Source of the DNA: Variovorax paradoxus B4
Lineage (GTDB): Bacteria; Pseudomonadota; Gammaproteobacteria; Burkholderiales; Burkholderiaceae_C
Length of the DNA stretch: 64,000 nt
Assembly: GCF_000463015.1 (NCBI RefSeq)
Contig: NC_022247.1
Span: 3,844,001-3,908,000, forward strand
Direction: 5' to 3'
The notes beneath the pieces were generated by a model, which saw only the letters and a list, made by a program, of their open reading frames with translations, did not search any database and had not been told where the DNA came from. Below, in pieces: positions 17,014 to 26,300 of the stretch (position 1 is its first letter; every line of letters starts with the position of its first letter). Both the position numbers and the translations under genes were made by a program.

Positions 17014-18255
17014 TTGAGCAATTCTTCCTCGGTTCAATTTTTCGACGTCGTCGTGGTCGGCGCGGGTGCCGCGGGCCTGTTCTGCGCGGCGCTGGCCGGC
17101 CAGCGCGGGCTCAAGGTGCTGCTGGTGGACCACAGCGAAAAGATCGCGGAAAAAATCCGCATCTCGGGCGGCGGACGTGCCAACTTCACCAACCGCGACC
17201 TCGACGTGCGCGCCCCGCAGCGCCACTTCATCGGCGACAACCCGAATTTCTGCCGCTCGGCGCTGTCGCGCTACGCGCCGCAGCAGTTCGTCGAGCTGGT
17301 GCGCAAGCACGGCATCGCCTTCCACGAGAAGCACAAGGGGCAGCTGTTCTGCGACGGCTCCTCGCAGCAGATCATCGACATGCTGCTGGCGGAGTGCGAT
17401 GCGGGCAGCGTCACGTGCTGGCAGCCGTGCAAGCTGGGAAAGATCGTGTTCTCGGCTTCCGGAGCCGACACAACTGGCGCGGGCAGCTATCAGATCGATA
17501 GCACCAAGGGCCCCATCGAAACGCCCAGGCTGGTGGTCGCCACCGGAGGCCTGTCGATTCCGCAGATCGGCGCCAGCGATTTCGGCTACCGCCTGGCCGA
17601 GCAGTTCGGCCTGCGCGTCGTCACGCCGCGGCCGGCCCTGGTGCCGCTGACCTTCGGCGGCGAAGCCTGGACGCCGTATGCCGGACTGGCCGGGCTGGCG
17701 CTGCCGGTGCGCATCGAGACCGGGTCCAAGAAGGAAAAGATGGCCTTCCTCGAAGACCTGCTGTTCACCCACCGCGGCCTTTCCGGCCCGGCCGTGCTGC
17801 AGATTTCGAGCTATTGGAAGCCCGGCACCCCGCTCACGCTCGACTTCGCGCCCGGCGTGGAGGTGGCGCAAGCCCTGGGCGAAGCCAAGCTTCGCTCGAA
17901 GAAGCGCATCGCCAACGAGCTGGCCGCGCTGGTGCCCTCCCGGCTGGCGGATGCCTGGGTCGGGCAGGACCCGGCCCTGCAGCGCCCCGTCAACGAGGCC
18001 GCCGACAAGGCCCTGGCGGCGCTTTCCGAGCGCATTGCCCGCTGGCAGATCACCCCCAGCGGCACCGAGGGCTACAAAAAGGCCGAAGTCACCGCCGGCG
18101 GCGTCGACACCCGCGATCTGTCCTCCCAGACCATGGAATCGAAGCAGCCGGGCCTGTATTTCATCGGCGAAGTGGTCGATGTGACGGGTTGGCTGGGCGG
18201 GTACAACTTCCAATGGGCCTGGGCGAGTGCACATGCGTGCGCAACCGCGCTATAA
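17014..18255 (+). CDS. HI0933/YhiN-family FAD-dependent oxidoreductase
   Basis: A ~413-residue flavoprotein. The N-terminal Rossmann motif VVVVGAGAAGLFCA is followed by the ISGGGRANFTN segment diagnostic of the HI0933-like family and the C-terminal TAGGVDT and GGYNFQWAWASAHA segments that close the FAD site. Its physiological reaction is unknown. No ATG occurs near the N-terminus. I chose TTG 17014, six bases after the previous stop, which places the Rossmann strand about 11 residues in. The 3' end overlaps the rpsU promoter: the TATAAT box spans the stop codon. Confidence 0.85.
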   Translation: MSNSSSVQFFDVVVVGAGAAGLFCAALAGQRGLKVLLVDHSEKIAEKIRISGGGRANFTNRDLDVRAPQRHFIGDNPNFCRSALSRYAPQQFVELVRKHGIAFHEKHKGQLFCDGSSQQIIDMLLAECDAGSVTCWQPCKLGKIVFSASGADTTGAGSYQIDSTKGPIETPRLVVATGGLSIPQIGASDFGYRLAEQFGLRVVTPRPALVPLTFGGEAWTPYAGLAGLALPVRIETGSKKEKMAFLEDLLFTHRGLSGPAVLQISSYWKPGTPLTLDFAPGVEVAQALGEAKLRSKKRIANELAALVPSRLADAWVGQDPALQRPVNEAADKALAALSERIARWQITPSGTEGYKKAEVTAGGVDTRDLSSQTMESKQPGLYFIGEVVDVTGWLGGYNFQWAWASAHACATAL

Positions 18256-18256
18256 T
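18228..18256 (+). promoter_or_regulatory. Candidate sigma-70 promoter of rpsU
   Basis: A perfect -10 hexamer TATAAT lies at 18251-18256. A -35-like TGCACA lies at 18228-18233 with a 17-base spacer. The predicted start is near 18263, giving an untranslated leader of about 100 bases before rpsU. The -10 box overlaps the stop codon of the preceding flavoprotein gene, so rpsU is transcribed independently of it. Confidence 0.65.
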
Positions 18257-18274
18257 CGCGGGCTAACTCTGGCC

Positions 18275-18342
18275 TTCCCTCAACGGCCGCAAAAATTTTT
18301 CAGTTGAGGAACCCCGGCTTGGGGCCTCGATCTCCCCGAGCC
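18275..18342 (+). promoter_or_regulatory. Two-hairpin 5' leader of rpsU
   Basis: The leader contains two inverted repeats. The first pairs 18278-18284 region CCTCAAC with GTTGAGG at 18303-18309, extended by TTC/GAA past one bulge, around a loop containing AAAAATTTTT. The second pairs GGCTTGGGG (18316-18324) with CCCCGAGCC (18334-18342), nine pairs with one G-T wobble and a 9-base loop. Neither has a T-tract, so they look like leader structures rather than terminators. A regulatory role for S21 synthesis is inference. Confidence 0.5.
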
Positions 18343-18365
18343 AAATTCAGTTCAACGATTCATCA

Positions 18366-18578
18366 ATGACCACCATCCGCGTTAAAGAAAACGAGCCTTT
18401 CGACGTCGCCCTGCGCCGCTTCAAGCGCACCATCGAAAAGCTCGGCCTGCTGACCGACCTGCGTGCCCGCGAGTTCTACGAAAAGCCGACCGCCGAGCGC
18501 AAGCGCAAGAAGGCAGCCGCCGTCAAGCGCCACTACAAGCGCGTGCGCAGCATGCAGCTGCCCAAGAAGCTGTACTAA
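18366..18578 (+). CDS. rpsU: 30S ribosomal protein S21
   Basis: A 70-residue, strongly basic protein matching bacterial S21 along its full length: it starts [20 protein letters not shown], has the [14 protein letters not shown] segment and a basic C-terminus ending KKLY. S21 binds the 30S platform and assists initiation. It has its own promoter, a structured leader and a strong terminator downstream. The linkage with yqeY immediately after it is common in proteobacteria. Confidence 0.98.
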
Positions 18579-18633
18579 GCAACACTCCGGGCCCGGCCGT
18601 CGACGAAAGTCACCGCCAGCGCTCCGTTGCCCC

Positions 18634-18671
18634 AGCCGCGCCAGGGAAACCTGCCGCGGCTTTTGTTTTTT
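18634..18671 (+). terminator. Rho-independent terminator after rpsU
   Basis: A 12-pair stem with a single mismatch (18634-18645 with 18650-18661), closed by a GAAA tetraloop, is followed by TTTGTTTTTT at 18662-18671. It lies 55 bases past the rpsU stop and ends 17 bases before the yqeY start. The yqeY ribosome site GAAAGG follows at once, so yqeY would depend on read-through or on a promoter I cannot see. Confidence 0.9.
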
Positions 18672-18688
18672 CCGAAAGGTTGTGCCGA

Positions 18689-19138
18689 ATGACACTCAAA
18701 GAACAGATCACCGAAGACATGAAGACGGCGATGCGCGCCAAGGACGCGGAGCGCCTGGGCACCATCCGCCTGCTGCTGGCCGCGCTGAAGCAGAAGGAAG
18801 TGGACGAGCGCGTCGAGCTCGACGACGCCATGGTCATCGCCATCGTCGACAAGATGGTCAAGCAGCGCAAGGACTCGATCGCCGCGTTCACGACCGGCGG
18901 CCGCACCGACCTGGCCGACAAGGAAGCCGCCGAGATCAAGGTGCTCGAGGTCTACCTGCCGCAGCGCATGAGCGCCGACGAAGTGGCCGCCGAAGTGAAG
19001 GCCATCGTGGCCGAACTGGGCGCCAAGGGCCCCGGCGACATGGGCAAGGTGATGGGCGCGGTCAAGACCCGCCTCGCGGGCAAGGCCGACATGGGCCAGG
19101 TGAGCGCTGCGGTCAAGGCAGCTCTCGCGAGCGCCTGA
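18689..19138 (+). CDS. yqeY: GatB/YqeY domain protein
   Basis: A 149-residue cytoplasmic protein matching the YqeY family throughout: the N-terminal TLKEQITEDMKTAMRAKD helix, the LRLLLAALKQKEVDER region and the C-terminal KGPGDMGKVMGAV helix-bundle found also at the end of GatB. A role in tRNA-dependent amidotransfer or tRNA handling is inferred from the shared domain. ATG 18689 is chosen over an upstream TTG (18680) because GAAAGG at 18674 is correctly spaced for it. Its stop overlaps the NUDIX gene start (TGATG). Confidence 0.93.
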   Translation: MTLKEQITEDMKTAMRAKDAERLGTIRLLLAALKQKEVDERVELDDAMVIAIVDKMVKQRKDSIAAFTTGGRTDLADKEAAEIKVLEVYLPQRMSADEVAAEVKAIVAELGAKGPGDMGKVMGAVKTRLAGKADMGQVSAAVKAALASA

Positions 19139-19608
19139 TGCACGCCGGCGGCGGCTGCGCCACCGCGATCCCGAAGGCCTGCGCCTGCCTGGTCGATGCT
19201 CGGGGCCGGCTGCTGGTGTTCCGCCATCCCGGCGACGGGAACATGCAGCTGCCCAAGGGCACCATCGAGCCCGGCGAATCGCCCGAGGTGGCGGTGCGCC
19301 GCGAGCTGCTGGAGGAATCGGGCATCGACCACGTCGGCGAACTGCATCCGCTCGGCACCCTCCAGCGCGATTGCGAAGCCGGCATCGAAGGCAATACGCT
19401 GCGCCACCCCCAGCTGTGGCATCTGTTCCTGATGCGCGCCGATGGCCCGTTGCCCGAAACCTTCGACCACGTGGCCATGGGCAGCCCCGAGGAAGACGGC
19501 CTGGTGTTCTCGTTCAGCTGGCTGGCGGCCGGCGACGGCATCGATAACTTCGCCCTGCCTTATCGGCAGGCCATTGCGCGCGTTCGCGCGGCCCTGCTCA
19601 CAGCGTAG
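19138..19608 (+). CDS. NUDIX hydrolase
   Basis: A 156-residue protein with a complete NUDIX box: GTIEPGESPEVAVRRELLEESG, matching G-x5-E-x7-RE-x-EE-x-G. It would hydrolyse a nucleoside-diphosphate-linked substrate with Mg2+. The substrate is not predictable from the box. The start ATG 19138 overlaps the yqeY stop by one base, indicating coupling. The C-terminal end faces the convergent TSUP gene 22 bases away. Confidence 0.92.
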   Translation: MHAGGGCATAIPKACACLVDARGRLLVFRHPGDGNMQLPKGTIEPGESPEVAVRRELLEESGIDHVGELHPLGTLQRDCEAGIEGNTLRHPQLWHLFLMRADGPLPETFDHVAMGSPEEDGLVFSFSWLAAGDGIDNFALPYRQAIARVRAALLTA

Positions 19609-19630
19609 GGCACCGTCGGGTTCTTCGGGC

Positions 19631-20398
19631 TCACGCCAGCGCGCGAGCCACCATGTAGAGCCCCAGCAGTGCCAGCCCGGCCAGGAAGCAGCGCCTGAAC
19701 ACCGCCACCGGCAACCGCTTGCGCAACCAGGTGCCGATCGCCATGCCGCCGAGGGCCGGCACCAGCATCGCGAGCGATCCTCCCACCGCCGCCATCGGAT
19801 AGCCGCCGTTGCCCGCGAGCCCGATGGCGAGCACCACGGTCGAGGTGGTGAACGAGATTCCCATCGCCTGGATCAGCGCGTCGCGCTGGAAGCGCAGGGC
19901 CTGCAGATAGGGCACGGCCGGCACCACGAACACGCCGGTCACCGCCGTGACCAACCCAGTGGCTGCGCCCACCACCGGCCCGAGCCAGCGCTCATGCGCC
20001 GCGGGCACATGCAGCTGCCGGCCCGTGAGCCCCCAGAGCGCATACGCCACCAGCGCCACCCCCAGCGCGATCGAAGCCCAGGTGCCCGCCGGCACGCCGA
20101 GCCACAGCGCGCCGCCCAGGGTGCCCGCCACGATGCCCGCCTGCATGCCGCCGATGCGGCGCAGCACCGGCCAGAAGCTCGCGCGCGGCCCGGTCTGCCA
20201 GAGGTTGGTGACCAGCGACGGCGCGATCAGCAGCGCCGCCGCGCGCACCGGCGGCATCCAGAGCGCGAGCAGCGCCATCGACACCGTCGGCAGCCCGAGC
20301 CCGATCACGCCCTTGATCACGCCGGCCAGGAGAAATACCAGGGCAGCCGCCGCCCAGTGGCCCGTTGCCAGTTCTGCCAGTTCGTTCGAAATCGTCAT
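19631..20398 (-). CDS. TSUP/TauE-SafE family permease
   Basis: A 255-residue membrane protein with about eight hydrophobic segments and the two-repeat architecture of the TauE/SafE sulfite/organic anion exporters. The N-terminal repeat contains GVIKGVIGLGLPTVS and the second GAATGLVTAVTGVFVVP, the paired Gly-rich motifs of the family. Family members move sulfite, sulfoacetate or related anions; the substrate here is unknown. Start at ATG 20398; an earlier in-frame ATG (about 20422) would add a short hydrophilic stretch. It is divergent from the LysR gene at 20501, which is the likely regulator. Confidence 0.87.
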   Translation of the reverse strand: MTISNELAELATGHWAAAALVFLLAGVIKGVIGLGLPTVSMALLALWMPPVRAAALLIAPSLVTNLWQTGPRASFWPVLRRIGGMQAGIVAGTLGGALWLGVPAGTWASIALGVALVAYALWGLTGRQLHVPAAHERWLGPVVGAATGLVTAVTGVFVVPAVPYLQALRFQRDALIQAMGISFTTSTVVLAIGLAGNGGYPMAAVGGSLAMLVPALGGMAIGTWLRKRLPVAVFRRCFLAGLALLGLYMVARALA

Positions 20399-20454
20399 TG
20401 CGGCGCAGTCTGCCGGCCACATCCGCGCCTGGAAATGCGGCATTCGCGCAGCCG

Positions 20455-20475
20455 GCCTCAGGCACAGGCTGAGGC
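20455..20475. promoter_or_regulatory. Inverted repeat in TSUP/LysR divergent spacer
   Basis: GCCTCAG-N7-CTGAGGC, a perfect 7-base inverted repeat, lies in the 102-base spacer between the divergent TSUP and LysR genes, 25 bases upstream of the LysR start. LysR regulators bind dyads in such spacers. Assignment as the operator is inference from position and symmetry. Confidence 0.45.
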
Positions 20476-20500
20476 TCCCGTGCTACCTTGCGGCCTCACC

Positions 20501-21406
20501 ATGCGATTCGATCTCACCGACCTGCGGCTTTTTCTCCATGTGGTCGAGGCCGGCAGCCTCACGGCCGGCGCGGCGCGCTCGCACATGACGCTCGCCTCGG
20601 CCAGCCAGCGCGTGCGCGGCATGGAAGACGCCCTCGGCAGCCCGCTGCTCACGCGCCACGCGCAGGGCGTGCGCCCCACCGAGGCCGGCCGCACGCTGCT
20701 GCACCATGCGCGCGTGGTGCTGCAGCAGATGGAGCGCCTGCGCGGCGAGCTCGGCGAGTACGGCCAGGGCCTCAAGGGCCACGTGCGGTTCATGTGCGGC
20801 ACCTCGGCACTGACCGAGCACCTGCCCGAGGTGCTGAGCCGCTTTCTCATGCAGCATCCGCGCATCTCGGTCGACCTCGAGGAGCGCCCCAGCCCGGACA
20901 CCGTCGACGCGCTGCGCGGCGGCCGGTGCGACATCGGCATCGTCTCGGACGCCATCGACACCGAGGGCCTCGAATGCCACCCGTTCCGCCGCGACGATCT
21001 GGTGCTGGTGATGCCGCGCGGCCATGCGCTGGCCGGACGGCGGCGCGTGATGCTGGCCGAGGTGATCGACAGCGAATTCGTCGGCCTGCCCGCCGACAGC
21101 GCACTGCAGCTGCTTCTGACGCAGCATGCACGCGCGCTCGGCAGGCACCTGGCCTATCGCGTGCGCGTGGGCAACTTCGAGGCCGTGTGCCGCATGGTCG
21201 AGCACGGCATCGGCGTGGGCATCGTGCCGCAGACGGCGGCCGAACGCTGCGCCCGCTCGATGAAGATCGCGCGCACCGCGCTCGGCGACACCTGGGCCGA
21301 GCGCACGCTGATGGCGTGCGTGCGCTCGTCGCAGGAACTGCCGCTCAATGCGCGGCGCATGCTCGAACACCTGGCGGCGCCGGTGGAACCAGCGGCGGCG
21401 AAGTAG
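20501..21406 (+). CDS. LysR-family transcriptional regulator
   Basis: A 301-residue regulator. The N-terminal winged helix (about 1-60) reads MRFDLTDLRLFLHVVEAGSL, with the GAARSHMTLASASQRVRGMEDALG recognition region and the PTEAGRTLL wing. The C-terminal effector domain (about 90-290) has the usual two-lobe pattern (DIGIVSDA, GIGVGIVPQ). It is divergent from a TSUP exporter gene and probably controls it in response to an organic or sulfur anion. ATG 20501 is the first start that includes the whole helix. Confidence 0.93.
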   Translation: MRFDLTDLRLFLHVVEAGSLTAGAARSHMTLASASQRVRGMEDALGSPLLTRHAQGVRPTEAGRTLLHHARVVLQQMERLRGELGEYGQGLKGHVRFMCGTSALTEHLPEVLSRFLMQHPRISVDLEERPSPDTVDALRGGRCDIGIVSDAIDTEGLECHPFRRDDLVLVMPRGHALAGRRRVMLAEVIDSEFVGLPADSALQLLLTQHARALGRHLAYRVRVGNFEAVCRMVEHGIGVGIVPQTAAERCARSMKIARTALGDTWAERTLMACVRSSQELPLNARRMLEHLAAPVEPAAAK

Positions 21407-21433
21407 CCGCGCCCTTCTCTTCCCCGCGGCGGC

Positions 21434-21976
21434 TCAGCGCCGAAGCACGGCGAGCAATTCCGCCATCTTTTGCAGCGCCGCTTCCGGCGTCGGCGCGATG
21501 TGGATCGAACAGGCCAGCATGAGATTCAGCGGCTGCCCGAAGTCCTCGACCGCAATGCCGCTGCCGTGCTCGCGCAGCACCCCGGCCGCATCCGGCGCGC
21601 ACTGCAGCGCAGAGCGGGCGCGGTCCGCATAGCTGCCTGCGGGCACGCCATAGGCCACGACCGGAATCTGCAGCGCCACCGCGGCGCCAACCTCGAACAC
21701 CGTGCCCGAATCGGGCTCCAGGCCGCGGAAGCACGCGAGGTTGGCCAGCACGCCATCGGCGCCGCGAAGGCGCTGCATGTTGGCCTGGTAGATCTGCCTT
21801 TCCGGCGCCTCTTCACCCGGTTCCTCGTTGCCGTCGGCCGGCAGCAAGGCCGCCAGCCCCAGCGCTTCGCAAGCCGCCGCGAGCCGCACGAAGTGGTCCC
21901 TGGCGTCGGGGCGAAAGACGTCCGGGCCGGCAAGGTAGATCCGCGGGCGCGTCGGGTTCTCGGGGGATGTGTCCAT
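21434..21976 (-). CDS. Nucleoside 2-deoxyribosyltransferase family protein
   Basis: A 180-residue protein. The N-terminal RIYLAGPDVFRPDA strand-loop and the DSGTVFEVGAAVAL segment, with the Glu expected to be the nucleophile, match the nucleoside 2-deoxyribosyltransferase family, which exchanges bases on 2'-deoxyribonucleosides or hydrolyses them. Two starts are possible: GTG 21985 and ATG 21976. Neither has a good ribosome site and I prefer the ATG. It converges on the LysR gene. No purine salvage genes are adjacent. Confidence 0.85.
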   Translation of the reverse strand: MDTSPENPTRPRIYLAGPDVFRPDARDHFVRLAAACEALGLAALLPADGNEEPGEEAPERQIYQANMQRLRGADGVLANLACFRGLEPDSGTVFEVGAAVALQIPVVAYGVPAGSYADRARSALQCAPDAAGVLREHGSGIAVEDFGQPLNLMLACSIHIAPTPEAALQKMAELLAVLRR

Positions 21977-22047
21977 GAAGGGCACATCTTAGATTTTTGC
22001 TGCCCGTCGTACTACGATGGATGCACCATCACGACGAAGGAGCTGCC

Positions 22048-22323
22048 ATGCCTCTCTATCTGATCGAGCGCAATTTCGCGGATCAACTCGAGGTCTCGCC
22101 CGAGGCCGCGGCCGGCATCATCCGCGTCAACGACGACGTCGGCGTGCGCTGGCTGTATTCGTTCCTCAGCGCCGACAAGAAGAAGACGTACTGCCTGTAC
22201 GAAGCCCCCGGCATCGAGTTGATCCGCGAGGCGGCGCGGCGCAACGGACTGCCGGCCGACGTGGTGATCGAGGTCGACGAACTGCGCCCGCCGCCGCTGC
22301 CGGCCGACCTCGTATCGGCCTGA
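22048..22323 (+). CDS. DUF4242 domain protein
   Basis: A 91-residue protein matching the DUF4242 family (MPLYLIERNFADQLE at the start, RVNDDVGVRWLYSFLSAD in the middle, YEAPGIELIREAARRNGLP near the end). Some relatives are annotated as nickel-binding or stress-responsive, but I see no clear metal motif. GAAGGAG at 22035-22041 supports ATG 22048 over the earlier in-frame start at 21997. It is divergent from the deoxyribosyltransferase gene across a 71-base gap. Confidence 0.8.
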   Translation: MPLYLIERNFADQLEVSPEAAAGIIRVNDDVGVRWLYSFLSADKKKTYCLYEAPGIELIREAARRNGLPADVVIEVDELRPPPLPADLVSA

Positions 22324-22356
22324 CCGAACCGGCGGCGCGAGGCGTTCTGCGTCCGT

Positions 22357-22827
22357 TCATTTCGCCCGTGGGTCGTCCGCCGGATTGACGTAGGTGACGC
22401 CCCAGGGGCCGGTGCCGTGCAGCTGCACCACCGTTTCCTCGCTGGTCCAGGCGAAGTGCGGCGTCTTGGGCTGCAGGATCATCATGCCGCCCGCGACCAC
22501 CGGCATCGACTTCTGCATGTCGAGCTTGTCGCCCAGGCCCATGTGGAAGGTGCCCGAGAGCACAGTCACCCGCTCGACGGCCGGATGCCAGTGCGACGGA
22601 ATCCGGTAGTTGGCCGGCACCTTGATGCGCACCGTGAAAGGCACGGCCTCGCTCATGGGGCCTTCGATCACCGCGAGCTTCGCGCCGGGCGGCAGCGACG
22701 GAACGTCGGCCCATTTCAGGTCGGAGGGCGAGATCATCCGGTGGTCGCCGGACTGGGCCCAGCTGGTGGCGATGCCTGCGATCAGGGCTGCGCCGATCGC
22801 CCAGGCGGCAAATGGTTGGCGTGTCAT
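22357..22827 (-). CDS. Exported cupin-domain protein
   Basis: A 156-residue protein with a signal peptide (MTRQPFAAWAIGAALIAG... cleaved near SWAQ, residue 25). The cupin core shows the first metal motif PSHWHPAVERVTVLSG (HxH...E) and a later PKTPHFAW with the second-motif His. It is thus a small periplasmic monocupin, possibly binding a divalent metal. Reaction unknown; family members include ring-opening dioxygenases, isomerases and simple sugar-binding proteins. It lies 66 bases downstream of the truncated globin gene on the same strand and may be co-transcribed with it. Confidence 0.82.
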   Translation of the reverse strand: MTRQPFAAWAIGAALIAGIATSWAQSGDHRMISPSDLKWADVPSLPPGAKLAVIEGPMSEAVPFTVRIKVPANYRIPSHWHPAVERVTVLSGTFHMGLGDKLDMQKSMPVVAGGMMILQPKTPHFAWTSEETVVQLHGTGPWGVTYVNPADDPRAK

Positions 22828-22893
22828 GGTCAGGTTCCTTTCCGTGTCGCCGGCGAAGCGCCGCCGGGGCGTTGGCGAGATCGGCCGCTGCGT

Positions 22894-23253
22894 CTACAGC
22901 CGCACCACGTCGCCCTTCAACGAATAGAGAATCGCGACCACCTCGTTCTTTTCGGCCTGGTCGTAGCCGTTCTTGGTCATGGCCGCGACGATGTCGTCCA
23001 TCGCGGCGACCAGTTCCTGTTCGCTGATGTTCATGCCCTTGTGGGCCGACACCAAGTCCTTGCCGGTGTAGCACTGCGGGCCGCCGCTGCCGGCACAGAG
23101 GAACTCGACGACGTGGCGCTCGACCTCGGCGCGGTTGCTGTTCGCGAAGCGGGAACGGATGAGCGGGTTGCTGTAGTGGTTCTCGACGACGTCGGTGACG
23201 AGCCGCTGGATGCGCTCCTCACCACCAAGTCGTTCGTACAGGGTTGCGGGCAT
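22894..23253 (-). CDS. Truncated hemoglobin (group 1-like)
   Basis: A 119-residue single-domain globin. It begins MPATLYERLGGEERIQRLV, has the helix B/C segment VENHYSNPLIRSRF and the proximal heme ligand in SAHKGMNIS (H71). Two cysteines (C53, C61) flank the heme region. Such globins bind O2 and NO and are often linked to NO detoxification; the nirB-type nitrite reduction elsewhere in the window would give NO exposure, but that link is inference. ATG 23253 is chosen because AAGGAG lies eight bases upstream; the GTG at 23262 sits inside that site. Confidence 0.92.
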   Translation of the reverse strand: MPATLYERLGGEERIQRLVTDVVENHYSNPLIRSRFANSNRAEVERHVVEFLCAGSGGPQCYTGKDLVSAHKGMNISEQELVAAMDDIVAAMTKNGYDQAEKNEVVAILYSLKGDVVRL

Positions 23254-23372
23254 GTGGGGCACTCCTTCGGGTTGAGGGCCCGGCGGCGCCGAGCCCGAGA
23301 CCCGAAGTTAGGCTTCGGCGCGCGGCCGCGCATCGCCCGAATTGACCATTTCGGGCCGCGCCGCCCAAGCGC

Positions 23373-26300
23373 TCAGAGTTGCTCCCGGCCTTCGGCCGCG
23401 ACGCGATGGCGGTGCGCCCAGGCCGCGGCTTCGGTGCGGCTGCGGCAGTCGGTCTTGGACAGGATGTGGCGCACGTGGTGCGCCACCGTGTGCGGGCTGA
23501 TGAACAGGCGCTCGGCGATCGCCTGGTTGCTGCAGCCGGCGCAGAGCAGCCGCAGCACGGCGAGCTCGCGCCGGCTCAGGCCCTCGGGGGCCGAAGGCGT
23601 TGCCGCGCCGGCGCCTTCTAGTTCGCGCTGCAGCGCCTCGCAGCGCCGCGCCAGGCCGGCCATGCCCAGTTCGCGGCCGAGCGCGAGTGCCGCATCGAGC
23701 TGCGTGCTCGCAGCCGCTGCTTCGCCGCATGCGGCCAGCCAGCGCGCCCATTCGAAGCGGCTGTGCGCCAGCCAGGGGCGGCCGCCGCAGCGCTCGTCCA
23801 GGGCGACCGCAGCCTCCAGATGCGCCGCGGCGTTCGCATCGTCGCCGGCCAACGCGGCCAGCATGCCCCGGTAGCGGTCCACGGCACCGAAGCAGGCGAT
23901 GTTGGTGCCGGTCACCACGTTGCGGCCGGCATAGGGCGCGAGCAGCCGGTACAGCAGCGCTGCGCGCGGCCGGTCGCCGAGGCGGGCGCAGACCTCGGCG
24001 GTGAAGACGATGTTGGTCAGCCACATGCCGTCGCGCGCAATGCCGGCAAAGCCGTCGCCCGCGAGCGCCTCGTAGGCCTCGCGGGCCGGCTCGTGCAGAT
24101 CGAGTTCGGCGCAGATCAGCGCGAGGCCGGGCTGCCAGAGACTGTCGCGCGGCACGCTGCCGACCAGGCCGCGCAACACCGGCAGCACCTCGCCGAGGCG
24201 GCCCTGGTGCCGCCGCAGCACGAAGATCTGCAGGCTGTAGGCGCCCTGCGCGTTGCCGGGCAGGAAGCGCTGCCCGATCGTGAAGGTCTCGCCGGCCAGC
24301 CGCTCGGCATCCGCGAAGCGGCCTTCGTAGGCGGCGAGCAGCGTGAGGCTGGCCAGCCCCATGGCCTGCATGAAGGGCTGGCGGATCGCGTCCGCCACCC
24401 GCGCGTGGACCTGGGCCAGCGGGCGCGCCGCGTCGAGTTCTCCCTTCTCGACCAGGTCGCCGAAGTGCCAGCCGGTCAGCGCGTCGACCCATTCCATGTG
24501 GCCGGCACGCTCGGCCACCTCGAGTGCCTCGCGCGCGCAGCGCAGGCGCTCGTCGAGCTGGGCGGGATCGGCGCGCGCCGGCAGGATCGCCGCCAGCGCC
24601 TTGAACAGCGGCTGCGGCATCGCCAGCTCGCGCGCCAGTGCCACGGCGCGGCGCTGCGACGCGTTGGCCTGCGGCTGGCGGCCGCAGAAGATGCAGGCGC
24701 GGCACAGCGCGGCCAGCAGATCGACCCGCAGCGCGGCATCGAAGCCGTCTTCGCCCGCCAACGCCTCTTCGAGCAGGGCCGCTGCCTGCTCGCCCGGGCG
24801 GCTGATGCGCCAGCCGTTGTTCTCGAAGCCGAGCGCCGCCTGCGCGAACAGGTCCGCGTCGCCGAGCGTGCGCGCCAGCGTGGCCGCTTCGAGAAAGGTG
24901 ACGGCACCGGCGTCGTTCTCGCCGGCGTGGGTCTGCACCGCGCCGAGCGCCAGCAGCAGCGCCCCATGGCGCGCACGCTCGGCCGGCAGCCAGCGCTCCT
25001 GCAGCTGCAACGCGAGCCGGTAGCAGCGCAGGGCCTCTTCGTACGCCATCAGCGCGACGGCCCGCGCGGCAGCCTGCTGCGCGATGTCCAGTGCACGCGC
25101 CGCGTTGCCCGCGGGCAGGGCCGCGGCCGCGTGGTAGGCCAGCTGCGCCAGCACCGCATCGAGGCCGCCGGCGTGGCGCGCCTCGAGCGACTCGGCGATG
25201 CGCCCGTGCAGCGCGACGCGGCGCGACGCGGGCAGCTCGTCGTACAGCACCTCGCGGATCAGCACGTGGCTGAACTGGTACTGCGGCCCGGGCGGCACGA
25301 GCTCGATGACGCGCTGCGCCAGCGCCTCGTCGAGCCTGCCCAGCAGTGCGGCCTCGCTGCCGGCGCCGGCCAGCTCGGCCAGGAGCGGCAGGTCGAAGTC
25401 GCGGCCGATGCACGCGGCGATCGCGAGCAGTTCGCAGCACGGCGCCGAGAGCTGGTTGAGCCGCTGGCCGATCACCGCGCGAATGCCGCTCGGCACGGTT
25501 TCGACCCGCGCCGCGGCGGCGTGCGGATCGTCGCCGCAGGGCCCCTGGTGCAGGAAACGCAGCGTCTCGACCAGGTACAGCGGATTGCCCTCGGTGCGGC
25601 GGTGCATGGTTGCGATGACGGCTGGCGGCGGCGTCACGGCGCTGGCCGCGGCGACCATCCGCTCGGTCTCGTCGAGGCTCAGGCCCTGCAGCGGCAGGCG
25701 GCAGAACTGCCGCGTGTTCAGCAGCTCGGCCAGGGTCGCGGCCAGCGGATGCTGGCGCGACAGGCCGGCCTCGCGGTAGGAGCCGAGCAGCAGGATGCGG
25801 GATTCGCCCACGTCCTGGGCGATGAAGGCCAGCAGCCGCAGCGACGATGCGTCGGCCCAGTGCAGGTTGTCCAGGACCAGCAGCAGCGGCCGCAACGCCG
25901 CCGCCTGGCGCCAGAAATGCGCGACCGCGGCAAACAGCCGGAAGCGTGCCTGGTCGCCCTCGCCGATCGCCGGCACCGCGGTGCCGGGGGGCAGCCGCTC
26001 GGCGAGTTCGGGCGCGATCTCGACCGCCGCGGCGGCCTCGCGGCCGAGCAGCGCGGGTAGGCGCTCGTCGCGGCAGGCCCGCAGGCAGGCCTGCATCGCG
26101 CGCGTCCACGGCAGGAAGGGCGGCGCGCCGGGTTCCTCGAGGCAGCGGCCCCACAGGGTCAGCATGCCGCGCCGCAGGGCCAGTGTTGCCACCTCCTGGG
26201 CCAGCCGCGTCTTGCCGATGCCGGCCTCGCCGCTCAGCATGACGACGCGGCCACGCCCGGCCAGCGCCCCGCCAAGCGCATCGTGCGCCAGCTGTAGCTC

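Noticed and set aside
21977..21985. GTG start for the deoxyribosyltransferase
   Set aside because: It adds three residues with no ribosome site. ATG 21976 fits family alignment equally well.
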